Of a stretch of 64,000 nt of DNA, positions 1 through 10,190 are shown piece by piece. The stretch lies in NCBI RefSeq assembly GCF_003363755.1, contig NZ_CP031396.1, forward strand, positions 1,612,001-1,676,000. Reading direction: 5' to 3'. The notes below the pieces were generated by a model, which saw nothing but the letters and a program-made list of their open reading frames with translations, had not been told where the DNA came from and ran no database searches. Position numbers and translations under genes: made by a program. Each line of letters opens with the position of its first letter. The stretch's first letter is position 1. This DNA comes from Pseudomonas protegens (GTDB lineage: Bacteria; Pseudomonadota; Gammaproteobacteria; Pseudomonadales; Pseudomonadaceae).

Positions 1-1
1 G

Positions 2-607
2 GTGTTCCGCCGCAGCCAACGCTTCAGCGAGACCGAACAGGGTTACCTGGAGTCGTTGCTCTCAACCCTGCTGTACCCGATGCGCAACGCTTTGCTGTAT
101 CGCGCCGCAACCCGCAGCGCCCTGCGCGATCCGTTGACCGATACCGGCAACCGGATTGCCATGGACCAAACCCTGCAACGGGAAATCGAGATGGCTCGCC
201 GCCACTCACTCCCTCTGTCACTGCTGATGCTGGACATCGACCACTTCAAGCGCATCAACGACAGCTACGGCCACAGCACTGGCGACGAAGTGCTCAAGGC
301 CGTCGCCGCCTCGATCAAGGGGCAACTGCGCAATGTGGACATGGTCTTTCGCTTTGGCGGGGAAGAATTCCTGATCCTGCTCTCCAACACCGGGCGCGAC
401 GCAGCGGCGATGGTGGGCGAACGGCTGAGAAATGCCGCCCAAGCCCAGGAATACCAGGCTGACGGCAAACTGATCGAACTGACCGTCAGCCTGGGCTGTT
501 CGACCCTGTTGCCGGGTGAGTCCGCAGAGAGCCTGTTGCGCCGCGCCGATAGCGCGCTGTACGTGGCCAAGCGGGAAGGACGCAATCGGCTGGCAATGGC
601 GGGCTAG
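2..607 (+). CDS. Diguanylate cyclase, GGDEF domain (5' end outside window)
   Basis: C-terminal part of a protein that makes cyclic di-GMP from two GTP. The visible 201 residues are a complete GGDEF domain. The active-site loop reads RFGGEEF, an active variant, and RNVD lies five residues before it, matching the RxxD product-inhibition site. The DxxHFKxxND metal/nucleotide motif is also present. The frame is open to the window edge and the first residues look like the end of a linker or sensory domain, so the true start is probably upstream. It ends at TAG. The next gene lies convergently on the other strand. The catalytic call is secure; what the missing N-terminus senses cannot be told. Confidence 0.9.
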   Translation: MFRRSQRFSETEQGYLESLLSTLLYPMRNALLYRAATRSALRDPLTDTGNRIAMDQTLQREIEMARRHSLPLSLLMLDIDHFKRINDSYGHSTGDEVLKAVAASIKGQLRNVDMVFRFGGEEFLILLSNTGRDAAAMVGERLRNAAQAQEYQADGKLIELTVSLGCSTLLPGESAESLLRRADSALYVAKREGRNRLAMAG

Positions 608-707
608 GTAGCAGGCCTCGCACTTGTATATCAATCACGGGCAACTCCACTGCCTCAGGCAACCCTTGCCCATGACAATCGACCTGCCCGTAAAGCCCCC
701 GCCCGAC

Positions 708-1493
708 TTACCCTTCAGCCAGCGCTAGGCGCTCGCGAGTCACTGTGGTTTTTTCCTGCTGCATGCAGCGCTCCAGGAACAGGTACATATAGTCATAGCT
801 CTTGCAGATGGCCTGGCGCAGCTCAACTTGCAGGGCCTTGCTCGGATTCAAACCCGCCAGCGTGACGATAATTTCCAGGGCTTCCCAGGGATGAGCATCA
901 TCGTACTGGGCATGCATCTTCAGCCACTTCATGGCGCGCTTGCGGTCTTCTTCCGGGAACGCAGCGGCATAGACGCCGCTGGAACAGACCAGGGCCGACC
1001 ATTCGCCCGTCGCCCCTTCAATGGCGTAGTTGGTTGCAGCGATCGCCACGATCAGCGAATCCGCCGAACTGGTGTGCCAGCACCAGTGACTCAAGGCATG
1101 CAGCTCCGGTGGCACTTGCTGAGCTTGCAAATCCTCCAGGGTCACACCATGGGCCCGACTCCAATGCACCCAGTAATCGGCATGATTGAGTTCGACCCGA
1201 ATGTTGCGCATTAGCCAGCGACGCGCCATGTCTTCGCCAGGGTGACGGGCAAAACGGGTCTTGGTCAGGTTCTGCGCCATATACAGGGCGAACTGTTCAA
1301 CCACAGGCCAGCCGCCGATCAGGTACTGACGCATGACTTTGGCACTGAGTTTGTTGTCACGCATGCGCTGATACAGCTCATGCTCCACCACACGGCGCTT
1401 GCTCTCGCTGCAGTCCCGGATCAATTGCTGAGTCCAGGCGGGGTAGCTGGCAGCTTCCATGAGCGGGCCGGTTCGGTTGAATGTGTCGATCAC
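708..1493 (-). CDS. undA: UndA, non-haem diiron 1-undecene synthase (TenA/haem-oxygenase-like fold)
   Basis: Oxidative decarboxylase converting lauric acid to the volatile 1-undecene. The 261-residue protein is often auto-annotated as a TenA-family regulator. Counting from the GTG at 1491-1493, Glu101, His104, Glu159, His194, Asp198 and His201 fall at the metal-ligand positions I recall for P. protegens UndA, in the motifs VELNHADY, AIEGATGEW and HAQYDDAH. A preceding glutamate (Glu66, in PVVEQF) completes the usual ligand set. The GTG has an AAGGAG seven bases upstream, which decides the start over longer in-frame options. It lies 44 bp downstream of rbdA on the same strand with no terminator between, so co-transcription is likely. 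Length and ligands are seen directly; the substrate is known from the family. Confidence 0.9.
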   Translation of the reverse strand: MIDTFNRTGPLMEAASYPAWTQQLIRDCSESKRRVVEHELYQRMRDNKLSAKVMRQYLIGGWPVVEQFALYMAQNLTKTRFARHPGEDMARRWLMRNIRVELNHADYWVHWSRAHGVTLEDLQAQQVPPELHALSHWCWHTSSADSLIVAIAATNYAIEGATGEWSALVCSSGVYAAAFPEEDRKRAMKWLKMHAQYDDAHPWEALEIIVTLAGLNPSKALQVELRQAICKSYDYMYLFLERCMQQEKTTVTRERLALAEG

Positions 1494-1537
1494 TGTCGGG
1501 CTCCTTTTGATTGTGATATGCGGATCCAAAAGAGGTT

Positions 1538-3997
1538 TCAACGGAACGTGCCGGGCGCCTTGAACAACAGCGGCTGTGGCCGCACGGGTCGACACTGCAA
1601 GCTGTCACAGGTGAACAATTGCGGACGTTCAACAATGTAGCCTTGAGCATAATCCACGCCGATCTCAAGCAGGGCCTGCTCGATCTGCGGTGTTTCAACA
1701 AACTCGGCAATCGTGCGCTTACCCATGACATGCCCGATGTGGTTGATCACCTCGACCATGGCGCGGTTAATCGGGTCGTCCAGCATATCCTTTACGAAAC
1801 TTCCATCGATCTTGAGGAAGTCTACAGGCAAATGTTTGAGATAAGCGAACGACGACATTCCCGCACAAAAGTCATCCAGGGAAAAATGGCAGCCCAAACC
1901 CTTGAGTTCATTTATAAAACGGATCGCACTGCCCAAATTGGCAATTGCACTGGTTTCAGTAATTTCAAAACAGATCATCTTCGGCGGTACGCCATAGACC
2001 ACGAACTGCTCTCGCAGGAAGTCGAGAAACTCGTCGTCGCCAATGGTGGTACCCGACAGATTGATCGCACACATCGCCATTGGTCCTTCCCGGCCCTCGG
2101 CAATGCACTGGGCGATGATCTTGAATACGTTCTGTACCACCCAGCGGTCCAGAGAGGTCATCAGGCCGTAACGCTCCGCCGCCGGAATGAAGCTGTCCGG
2201 CAGGATCATCCGGCCGGCCTCGTCGTGCAGGCGCAGAAGAATCTCGATGTGCCCACCATCATGCTCGGTACGACCTAGGGCGGTGATTTCCTGGGAATAG
2301 AGGCAGAAGCGGTTTTCCTCGAGGGCCATGTGCAGCCGCTGAACCCAGGCCATCTCGCCAAGTCGCAGGGACAGTTCTGAATCGTCGGCATGATAGACCT
2401 GCACCCGATTGCGACCTTTCTCCTTTGCCATGTAACAGGCCATATCCGCTGCCCGCAACGACGCCTCAAGCGTGGTGGGAGTCTGGGCGATATGCACCAG
2501 CCCAATGCTCACGGTGGTCACGAATGGCCGGCCCTTCCAGACGAAATGCAGGTTCTGCACAGTCTGACGCAGCCCTTCGGCAATCTTCTCCGCCGCCTCC
2601 GGCGAGCAGTTCTCCAGAAGAATCCCGAACTCGTCCCCGCCCAATCGCGCCAGGGTGTCACCTTCGCGCAGCCCCGACTGCAGCAACGCGCAGATGTGCC
2701 GCAGCAACTCATCCCCAGCCGCATGGCCACAGGTGTCGTTGACCAGCTTGAACTGGTCCAGGTCCAGAAACATCAGCGCATGCCTGGCGGGCTGGCGGAT
2801 CAAGCCGTGCAACGCCTGCTCCAGGCGGAATTCGAACTCCCGGCGATTGGCCAGGCCGGTCAAGGCATCGTGGGTCGCCTGCCAGGACAGATTGGCGATG
2901 TACTGCCGCTCCTGGGTCATATCGTGCAACACCAGTACCGTGCCACTGACCTTCCCGGCATTGCGGATCGGCGCACCCACCAGGGTCACCGACACCGTAC
3001 TGCCATCCAGGCGCTGGATCAGCTTGGAATGCTCGCTGCCGCCACTGAGCTGGCCACTGAGGATGTGTTCGATCAGAGTGAAGCCGTCGGCCTGGGCGTT
3101 TTCGTCCAAGAGATTGAACAACGCCGCCAGGGGCAACCCCACCGCTTGCTCGGCCTTCCAGCGAGTCAGTTCTTCCGCCGCGGGGTTCATGTAGGCAATA
3201 GCGCCCTCGACATCCGTGGTGATCACCCCGTCACCAATGGACTGCAAGGTGATCTGCGCGCGCTCCTTCTCCAGTTGCAACGCGTCGGCAAAGGCATGCC
3301 GCTGGGCCAGCAGCTTGTGGGTACGCAGCAAGGCCAGGGCAATCAGGATCAGCGCTGTGGCCAGGTTGGTCACCAGCAAGAGGCGCAGGATCACCCGCGA
3401 GCCTTCCCCCAAGGCATCGCTGAAGGCCTTGGCCGCCGGCGTGACTCCATCGTTGATAGCAAAGATCTGACTCTTCCAACGTTGCACGTCGGCTTCGCTG
3501 GCACTGTTGCTGCCGATCCCCTTGTGCATCTCTCGGGCTACCGTATCGAGCTGCAGCAGGTAGCCGTCGCCCACGGTCCACAAATCGATGGCCTTTTCCA
3601 GATAGCTGAAATGTCGGAAGTTGAGGTACAGCCAGATCAGGCTAGGAACGTCATCCGGGTGATTGCCGCCCTTGAGAATCCCCAGGCGCGCCGCCTCAAG
3701 ATCCGGCGGCTGGCTATCCAGGGCCACCCGCAACTCATGCCCGCCCTGGGGTACGGCTATGGCGTTCTGGTACTTGAGGAAGGTGCCTTCGTCACGGCTG
3801 TCGGCGTACAGATTGAGGTAGTAGATGGCGTCTTTCTGGCCTTTGGACCACAAGCTCTCACCGGCAACATAGCCACGCACTGCCGACAGGACATACAGGC
3901 TGAGGCCGCCCAACAGCGCTTGAAATAACACCACGGCGATAAAGGGCCAGACGATGCCCAACAACCGCGGCGTTGCGAAAGTCCGCTTTTGCTTCAT
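1538..3997 (-). CDS. rbdA: Membrane PAS-GGDEF-EAL c-di-GMP enzyme, RbdA-like
   Basis: Predicted inner-membrane enzyme of c-di-GMP turnover, 819 residues. Order: membrane segment about 13-38, a periplasmic region to about 200, second membrane segment about 203-224, PAS about 245-360, GGDEF (RLGGDEF at 451-457 with RxxD inhibition site REGD at 444-447), then EAL from about 550. The EAL signature is EIL at 585-587, a tolerated change that keeps the metal-binding Glu. The intact GGDEF suggests GTP binding could tune the phosphodiesterase, as reported for P. aeruginosa RbdA (regulator of biofilm dispersal). Symbol choice rests on domain order, similar length and neighbours (ABC exporter, bolA and fumC nearby, from memory). 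ATG preceded by AAGGA. Alternative: another PAS-GGDEF-EAL paralogue. Confidence 0.75.
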   Translation of the reverse strand: MKQKRTFATPRLLGIVWPFIAVVLFQALLGGLSLYVLSAVRGYVAGESLWSKGQKDAIYYLNLYADSRDEGTFLKYQNAIAVPQGGHELRVALDSQPPDLEAARLGILKGGNHPDDVPSLIWLYLNFRHFSYLEKAIDLWTVGDGYLLQLDTVAREMHKGIGSNSASEADVQRWKSQIFAINDGVTPAAKAFSDALGEGSRVILRLLLVTNLATALILIALALLRTHKLLAQRHAFADALQLEKERAQITLQSIGDGVITTDVEGAIAYMNPAAEELTRWKAEQAVGLPLAALFNLLDENAQADGFTLIEHILSGQLSGGSEHSKLIQRLDGSTVSVTLVGAPIRNAGKVSGTVLVLHDMTQERQYIANLSWQATHDALTGLANRREFEFRLEQALHGLIRQPARHALMFLDLDQFKLVNDTCGHAAGDELLRHICALLQSGLREGDTLARLGGDEFGILLENCSPEAAEKIAEGLRQTVQNLHFVWKGRPFVTTVSIGLVHIAQTPTTLEASLRAADMACYMAKEKGRNRVQVYHADDSELSLRLGEMAWVQRLHMALEENRFCLYSQEITALGRTEHDGGHIEILLRLHDEAGRMILPDSFIPAAERYGLMTSLDRWVVQNVFKIIAQCIAEGREGPMAMCAINLSGTTIGDDEFLDFLREQFVVYGVPPKMICFEITETSAIANLGSAIRFINELKGLGCHFSLDDFCAGMSSFAYLKHLPVDFLKIDGSFVKDMLDDPINRAMVEVINHIGHVMGKRTIAEFVETPQIEQALLEIGVDYAQGYIVERPQLFTCDSLQCRPVRPQPLLFKAPGTFR

Positions 3998-4204
3998 GAG
4001 GGTCCTTGCTTGCGCACTGCCAAATGAACACCCAGTAGTCCCGACTCAGACAGCACAGATTAGGCGAATTTCCATAGCTCCGACGCAGGCTGGGCAGCGT
4101 CCGGGGCGAACCTTCACGGGGAAACGGCCGCTCTCTCAAGCCGAAGCGGTTATTCCACCAGGAAATTCAAGCACTAAACACAGAAACCCGGACAAAACTC
4201 AAGA
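3998..4204. other. Intergenic, presumed rbdA promoter region
   Basis: About 200 bp between rbdA and the ABC exporter stop codon. No convincing gene, hairpin or consensus promoter was seen. Confidence 0.4.
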
Positions 4205-6025
4205 CTATCGAACCTGCTGCAAATGCCCGTATAGCTTGGCATAAAGGCCGCCATCAGCAATCAGCTGCTGATGGTCGCCATCTTCGGCGATCTGCCCGCC
4301 ATCGAACACCAAAACCCGGTCAGCCTGTTTAACCGCCGACAGGCGATGAGCAATGATCAGCGTAGTCCGCCCACGCAGAAAACGCGTCAAGGCTTGATGC
4401 AGGTTGTACTCGGTGGCTGCGTCCAGAGCGGACGTGGCTTCATCAAGAATCACCACCTTGGGTTCGGCCAGTACCATCCGCGCAATAGCCAGGCGCTGGC
4501 GTTGCCCACCGGAAAGACGCACACCTGAGCGCCCGACCACACTGTCCAGGCCCTGGGGCAGCGCCCTGACGGTGGGTTCGAGCTGTGCAATTTCCAGGGC
4601 CTGCCAGCAAGCGCTATCACTGCGCTCACGGCCCATGGTCAGGTTGGCGCGAATCGTATCGTTGAACAAGGCAGGATGCTGCAGCACCACGGCGACGTGA
4701 TCCCGTACCGTTTCCAGGCCGATTTCCTGCTGAGTGGCACCGCCAAAGCGGATCACCCCGGTCTGCGGCGTATACAGCCCCAGCAACAGCTGTACCAGGG
4801 TACTCTTGCCCCCACCACTGGCACCGACAATAGCCACCTTTTCACCAGGCGCAATCGACAGATTCATGTTGTCCAGCACCCGCTCATCGCCGTAGCCGAA
4901 GCTCAGGCCGCGGACCTCGATGCCGACGGTTTCGCGCCCCTGGAACGGATCCACGCCACCGCTGTACTGCGGCTCATCGGCCCGCGCCAGCAACTCGTTG
5001 ATCCGGGTCAGGGCCCCGCCCGCGGCGTAATAGGCGTATTGCAGGTTCAGCAACTGCTCCACCGGGCCGATCATGAACCACAGGTAGCTGAACACCGCCA
5101 GCATCTGGCCGATGGACAGGTCGGAGAACAGCACTGTGAGCATCGCCGCCGCACGAAAAATGTCGATACCGAACTGGAACAGCAAACCACTGGCCCGGCC
5201 CGAGGCGTCGCTTTTCCACTGCGAGGCCACGGCGTAGTCCCGAACCTCCTCGGCACGCTGGCCCAAGCGTCCAAGAAAGTAGCCCTGGCGGTTGCTGGCG
5301 CGGACCTCCTGGATCGCCTCCAGGGTCTCGGTCAGGGCCTGGGTGAAACGCGAAGTGCTGTCATTTTCCAGCTTCTTCAGGTGCTTGACCCGCTTGCCCA
5401 GTTGCACCGTGGCAAAAATCACCAACGGGTTGAACAGCAGAATCAGCAGCGCCAGCTTCCAGTGCATCCACATCAGAATGCCGGCCGTACCCACCAGGGT
5501 CAGCATGGCCACCAGGAATCGGCTCAGGGTTTCACCGACAAACTTGTCCACCGTGTCCAGGTCGGTGACCAGATGCGTAGTGACCGTGCCTCCCCCCAGG
5601 CTTTCGTACTCCCCCAGGGAAATGCGCTTGAGCCGTTCGATCAGGCGCACGCGGATCCGATAGACGATGTCCTTGGCCAAACCGGCAAACAGCCGCGCCT
5701 GGACCACGTTGAACACCAGGGCGGAGCAACGCAGGATCAGGGTGATCAACAGCATCAACCCGATATAGCCCGCCGCAGTTTGCCAGCCATCGGGCAATAG
5801 GCGGTTCATCACTTGCAATGCGCCATCGCCATGGCCCAGCAGCACCTCGTCCACCAGCAACGGCAGCAACAGCGGAATCGGCACACTGCACAGGGTCGCC
5901 AGCACGGCCACCCCATTGGCAATCCACAGCGACTTTCTATGTTGCAGGGCCAGGCGACGGATTTCCCCCCAGCTCAAACGATCTACGGTTTTACCGGTGG
6001 GGCTTGAATCGACTGAATCAGGCAC
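4205..6025 (-). CDS. ABC exporter, fused permease and ATPase
   Basis: Half-size ABC exporter of 606 residues, expected to act as a homodimer in the inner membrane. The N-terminal ~330 residues hold about six membrane segments of the type I exporter fold. The nucleotide-binding domain follows, with Walker A GASGGGKST, signature LSGGQRQR, Walker B VVILDEATSALD and the H-loop histidine in IIAHRLS. The substrate cannot be predicted; MsbA-type lipid and peptide exporters share this layout. The GTG start overlaps the stop of the preceding DsbA-like gene by 8 bp, so translation is probably coupled in a trhO / DsbA-like / ABC operon. The same exporter type sits beside rbdA in P. aeruginosa (from memory). 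Confidence 0.88.
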   Translation of the reverse strand: MPDSVDSSPTGKTVDRLSWGEIRRLALQHRKSLWIANGVAVLATLCSVPIPLLLPLLVDEVLLGHGDGALQVMNRLLPDGWQTAAGYIGLMLLITLILRCSALVFNVVQARLFAGLAKDIVYRIRVRLIERLKRISLGEYESLGGGTVTTHLVTDLDTVDKFVGETLSRFLVAMLTLVGTAGILMWMHWKLALLILLFNPLVIFATVQLGKRVKHLKKLENDSTSRFTQALTETLEAIQEVRASNRQGYFLGRLGQRAEEVRDYAVASQWKSDASGRASGLLFQFGIDIFRAAAMLTVLFSDLSIGQMLAVFSYLWFMIGPVEQLLNLQYAYYAAGGALTRINELLARADEPQYSGGVDPFQGRETVGIEVRGLSFGYGDERVLDNMNLSIAPGEKVAIVGASGGGKSTLVQLLLGLYTPQTGVIRFGGATQQEIGLETVRDHVAVVLQHPALFNDTIRANLTMGRERSDSACWQALEIAQLEPTVRALPQGLDSVVGRSGVRLSGGQRQRLAIARMVLAEPKVVILDEATSALDAATEYNLHQALTRFLRGRTTLIIAHRLSAVKQADRVLVFDGGQIAEDGDHQQLIADGGLYAKLYGHLQQVR

Positions 6026-6653
6026 AGGCGGCGCGCTCCAACCAGCGTCCCAGCAACGGCGACAACTCGCTCAGCGGCTGATAGCCGTTGGTCAGCAAGG
6101 CCAACTGGCCGTTGCGTTCCGCCAGCAAGGTGGGAAATCCGGCGATCCCCAGGTCCTGGACCCAAGTGAAATCCGCCGCCGTGGCGGCATGCTGCTCGGC
6201 GCGATCGAAGGCTTCGGCGAACTCGATCCGCGGAACCCCGGCCTGCTCCGCCAACTCCACCAGCACACTGGCCAGGGTGACATCGCGGCCTTCGACATAG
6301 AACGCCCGCTGGATCAACCCCAACAGTTTCCAGGCACAGTCCGGAGCCAGGCTGCGAGCAGTGACGATGGCGCGACAAGCCGGCTCGGTGTCATAGACAA
6401 AGCCATCGGGCAAGGCACCCTCGAAGGTGAACGGCTGGCCGGTGGCCTGATGCACCGCCTGCCAGTGTTCAAGGATGTAGCGCCGGGTATTGGGCTCCAG
6501 TGCCGCCCCGCTGCCGGTGCGCAAGCCGCCCACCACCAGATGCAACTCGACTCCGGCGGCCTGGGCCTGCTCCGCCAGGGCCTGGGCCACGGGCGCAAAG
6601 CCCCAGCACCATGAACACATCGGGTCCATCACATAGAGCAGGCGGGCAGACAT
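6018..6653 (-). CDS. DsbA-family (FrnE-like) thioredoxin-fold protein
   Basis: 211-residue protein of the DsbA/FrnE/hydroxychromene-carboxylate isomerase superfamily. A CSWCW motif at residues 13-17 supplies a CxxC redox pair at the usual site after the first beta strand, and the helical insertion typical of DsbA follows. There is no signal peptide, so it should be cytoplasmic, unlike classical DsbA. It starts 3 bp after the trhO stop and overlaps the ABC exporter start by 8 bp. Likely a cytoplasmic thiol-disulfide oxidoreductase; the partner is unknown. The family is clear, the specific function is not. Confidence 0.82.
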   Translation of the reverse strand: MSARLLYVMDPMCSWCWGFAPVAQALAEQAQAAGVELHLVVGGLRTGSGAALEPNTRRYILEHWQAVHQATGQPFTFEGALPDGFVYDTEPACRAIVTARSLAPDCAWKLLGLIQRAFYVEGRDVTLASVLVELAEQAGVPRIEFAEAFDRAEQHAATAADFTWVQDLGIAGFPTLLAERNGQLALLTNGYQPLSELSPLLGRWLERAACA

Positions 6654-6656
6654 GGC

Positions 6657-7598
6657 TCAAGCCTCGGAAGGTGATTGCTTGTAGTTGTAACCAATCGGGT
6701 GCGGCAGGTTGCGGGCCTTGGCCAACTCAATCTGTTTCTGCCGATCGATGGCGCTGCGGCGAGTCTTCTCGCTCAGCTTGTCCCAGCAATGAGGGCAACT
6801 GATGCCCGGCACATAGTGCTCGGAAGCCCGATCCTCGACGCTCACCGGAGTACGGCAGGCATGACATTGATCGTAGTCGCCTTCGCTCAGGTCGTGGCGC
6901 ACAGTGACCCGGTTATCGAATACAAAGCAGTCGCCCTGCCATTTGCTCTCTTGCTGCGGTACCTCTTCGAGGTACTTGAGGATCCCGCCCTTGAGGTGGA
7001 ACACCTCGTCGAAGCCTTCACTGAGCATGTAGCTCGACGCCTTCTCGCAACGGATGCCACCGGTGCAGAACATCGCCACTTTCTTGTGCTTGCTCGGGTC
7101 GAAGTGGGCTTTGATGTAATCCGGAAACTCGCGGAAGCTGGTGGTCTTGGGGTCGATGGCGCCTTCGAAGGTGCCGATGGACACTTCGTAGTCGTTACGG
7201 GTGTCGATCAGCAGCACTTCGGGATCGCTGATCAGGGCGTTCCAGTCCTGAGGCTCGACGTAAGTCCCGACCTTCTTGTTGGGGTCCACGCCGGGCACAC
7301 CCAGGGTGACGATCTCTTTCTTGAGCTTGACCTTGGTGCGATAGAACGGCTGCTCGTCGCAATACGACTCTTTGTGATCGATATCCACCATGCGTGGATC
7401 GTTCTTCAGCCAGGCCAGCAGCCCGTCGATGCCTTCACGACTGCCAGATACCGTGCCATTGATGCCTTCCTCGGCGATCAGCAGGGTGCCCTTGATGCCG
7501 TTGTCGAGCATGGCCTGCAGCAGGGGCTCGCGCAGGCTGACGTAATCTTCGAGGGTGACGAACTTGTACAGTGCCGCCACGACAATGGGTTGTGTCAT
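6657..7598 (-). CDS. trhO: tRNA uridine-34 5-hydroxylase TrhO (YceA), rhodanese domain
   Basis: Oxygen-dependent hydroxylation of U34 in tRNA, the first step of the 5-(carboxy)methoxyuridine wobble modification. 313 residues: an N-terminal ferredoxin-like domain (acylphosphatase-like), a rhodanese domain with the catalytic cysteine in [11 protein letters not shown], and a C-terminal extension with two CxxC pairs (CHAC and CPHC) that could bind zinc. The start is the ATG at 7596-7598, with GGAGAG eight bases upstream; the longer in-frame extension runs through the upstream terminator and is rejected. First gene of a three-gene minus-strand operon. Confidence 0.9.
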   Translation of the reverse strand: MTQPIVVAALYKFVTLEDYVSLREPLLQAMLDNGIKGTLLIAEEGINGTVSGSREGIDGLLAWLKNDPRMVDIDHKESYCDEQPFYRTKVKLKKEIVTLGVPGVDPNKKVGTYVEPQDWNALISDPEVLLIDTRNDYEVSIGTFEGAIDPKTTSFREFPDYIKAHFDPSKHKKVAMFCTGGIRCEKASSYMLSEGFDEVFHLKGGILKYLEEVPQQESKWQGDCFVFDNRVTVRHDLSEGDYDQCHACRTPVSVEDRASEHYVPGISCPHCWDKLSEKTRRSAIDRQKQIELAKARNLPHPIGYNYKQSPSEA

Positions 7599-7644
7599 GG
7601 GAAATCTCTCCAGGTGGCTACCCTCGTAAAGGGTGAACCGGATG

Positions 7645-7680
7645 CAAAAAAAAACGCGCCGGCATAAGCGGCGCGTTGCG
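7645..7680 (-). terminator. Rho-independent terminator after bolA
   Basis: An 8-bp GC-rich stem (arms 7653-7660 and 7670-7677) followed on the minus strand by a run of nine T. It lies 25 bp past the bolA stop, separating the DUF2059-bolA unit from trhO. Confidence 0.88.
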
Positions 7681-7702
7681 GATTCTATCAAAAAAACCGC
7701 GA

Positions 7703-8002
7703 TTAATGCTTACTGCCTCCGGCGCAGGTCGGCGAAGCCGGAGCCACACCGATCTTCGACCATTCCTCGGGTGTGTAAGTATGCAGCGCCAACGCATGGA
7801 ACTGGCCCATCAGCTCACCCAGGGTGGCGTAGACCTTCTGATGACGCTTGACGCTGTTGAGGCCGGCGAACTGCTCGCTGACCAGTACCGCCTTGAAGTG
7901 AGTTTCCAGGCCACGGCTGTGCATGTGGCTTTCATCCAGCACTTGCAGGTGCTCGGGTTGCAAGGCCCCGAGCGCCGTTTCGATACGTTGTTGCATGGTC
8001 AT
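7703..8002 (-). CDS. bolA: BolA family protein
   Basis: 99-residue BolA, a small protein that partners monothiol glutaredoxins in iron-sulfur cluster handling and can act on transcription and cell shape. The conserved segment from ESHMHSRG (about residues 24-31) through [14 protein letters not shown] to [11 protein letters not shown] carries the invariant histidines of the class II KH-like fold. ATG at 8000-8002 has GGAG seven bases upstream; an alternative ATG is two codons in. It follows the DUF2059 gene by 12 bp and ends in a clear terminator. Confidence 0.92.
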   Translation of the reverse strand: MTMQQRIETALGALQPEHLQVLDESHMHSRGLETHFKAVLVSEQFAGLNSVKRHQKVYATLGELMGQFHALALHTYTPEEWSKIGVAPASPTCAGGSKH

Positions 8003-8014
8003 TGCAGGCTCCGC

Positions 8015-8530
8015 TTACTTCTTCTTCGCCGGAGCAGCCTTAGGCTCGAGCTCGGCGGTCATGTCGGCCAGCAGCTTGTTCACCACCGGTACCGCGCTTT
8101 CCAGCTTGGCCTGGGTCATCTGCGCCGATTGCTGAGTCAGCTGAGGCATTTTTTCCAGGACTTTCTTGCCCAGTGGCGACCGGTAGAACGCTACCAGTTC
8201 CTTGAGCTCTGACTCGCTGAAGTTGCTGGTGTAGAGCTTGACCATGTCCGGCTTCAGCTTGTTCCAGCCAATGGCCTGGTCCAGGGCCGCGTTGGCCTTG
8301 GCCTGGTAGGTTTCCAGCAGGGCGCGTTTGGATTCCGGGGCTTTGGTCTGCTCAAAACGCTGGGCAAACATTTGCTGGACTTGCATGTACACCGGCGTAC
8401 CGAGCTTGTCCGCATGGGCCAGGGTCAGGAAGGCCTCGGCACTGGCGTTGTGGCTGGCGGTATCGGCAAAAACCTGGCCGCTGGCACACACCAGAACAAC
8501 CGCGGTACAGATGGCACGAAAACGGGTCAT
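8015..8530 (-). CDS. DUF2059 domain periplasmic protein
   Basis: 171-residue exported protein of unknown function. Residues 1-22 form a signal peptide with likely cleavage after VFA. The rest is helical, with the DUF2059 core ([20 protein letters not shown]) at about residues 105-130 and a Lys/Ala-rich tail. The start is the ATG at 8528-8530 behind AAGGAA, because only this start places the signal peptide at the N-terminus. Probably co-transcribed with bolA. No catalytic motif is visible; DUF2059 proteins are recorded only as conserved envelope proteins. Confidence 0.85.
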   Translation of the reverse strand: MTRFRAICTAVVLVCASGQVFADTASHNASAEAFLTLAHADKLGTPVYMQVQQMFAQRFEQTKAPESKRALLETYQAKANAALDQAIGWNKLKPDMVKLYTSNFSESELKELVAFYRSPLGKKVLEKMPQLTQQSAQMTQAKLESAVPVVNKLLADMTAELEPKAAPAKKK

Positions 8531-8723
8531 CGAGTTTCCTTTATCTAGCAGGCGAGGTAGAACCCCAAGGGCGCCCATTCTGCGCCTATTAATCCGCGTC
8601 CCTCAACCCCACCCCCTGGCGCCCCCTGGTTTTGCCCGGGCGGCGGGCGGAAAACCCCTTCCACGGAACCCGAGCCGCAGATCAGGGCCTAAACTGGCCA
8701 GTCAGACTTGGAGGAATGCCACG

Positions 8724-10118
<1,395 letters not shown>

Positions 10119-10130
10119 CGCAGCGTCTTT

Positions 10131-10188
10131 TTCGCTGGCAAGCCAGCTCCTACCGCCACACTTCTGTAGGAGCTGGCTTGCCAGCGAA
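10131..10188. repeat. REP-type inverted repeat
   Basis: Perfect 23-bp inverted repeat (arms 10131-10153 and 10166-10188) with a 12-bp centre, containing the AGCTGGCTTGCCAGCGA core of fluorescent Pseudomonas REP elements. It sits between the convergent fumC and EamA genes and may also act as a terminator. Confidence 0.88.
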
Positions 10189-10190
10189 AC

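Noticed and set aside
708-1493. TenA-type transcriptional regulator or thiaminase
   Set aside because: The diiron ligand pattern and length match UndA, there is no DNA-binding domain, and no thiamine genes are nearby.
2390-3928. 512-codon plus-strand frame
   Set aside because: Antisense to rbdA, with Gln/His/Arg-rich composition and no motif, whereas the minus strand encodes PAS, GGDEF and EAL domains.
10131-10188. CRISPR-like repeat
   Set aside because: It is a single inverted pair between convergent genes with no regular spacers; it matches REP elements.
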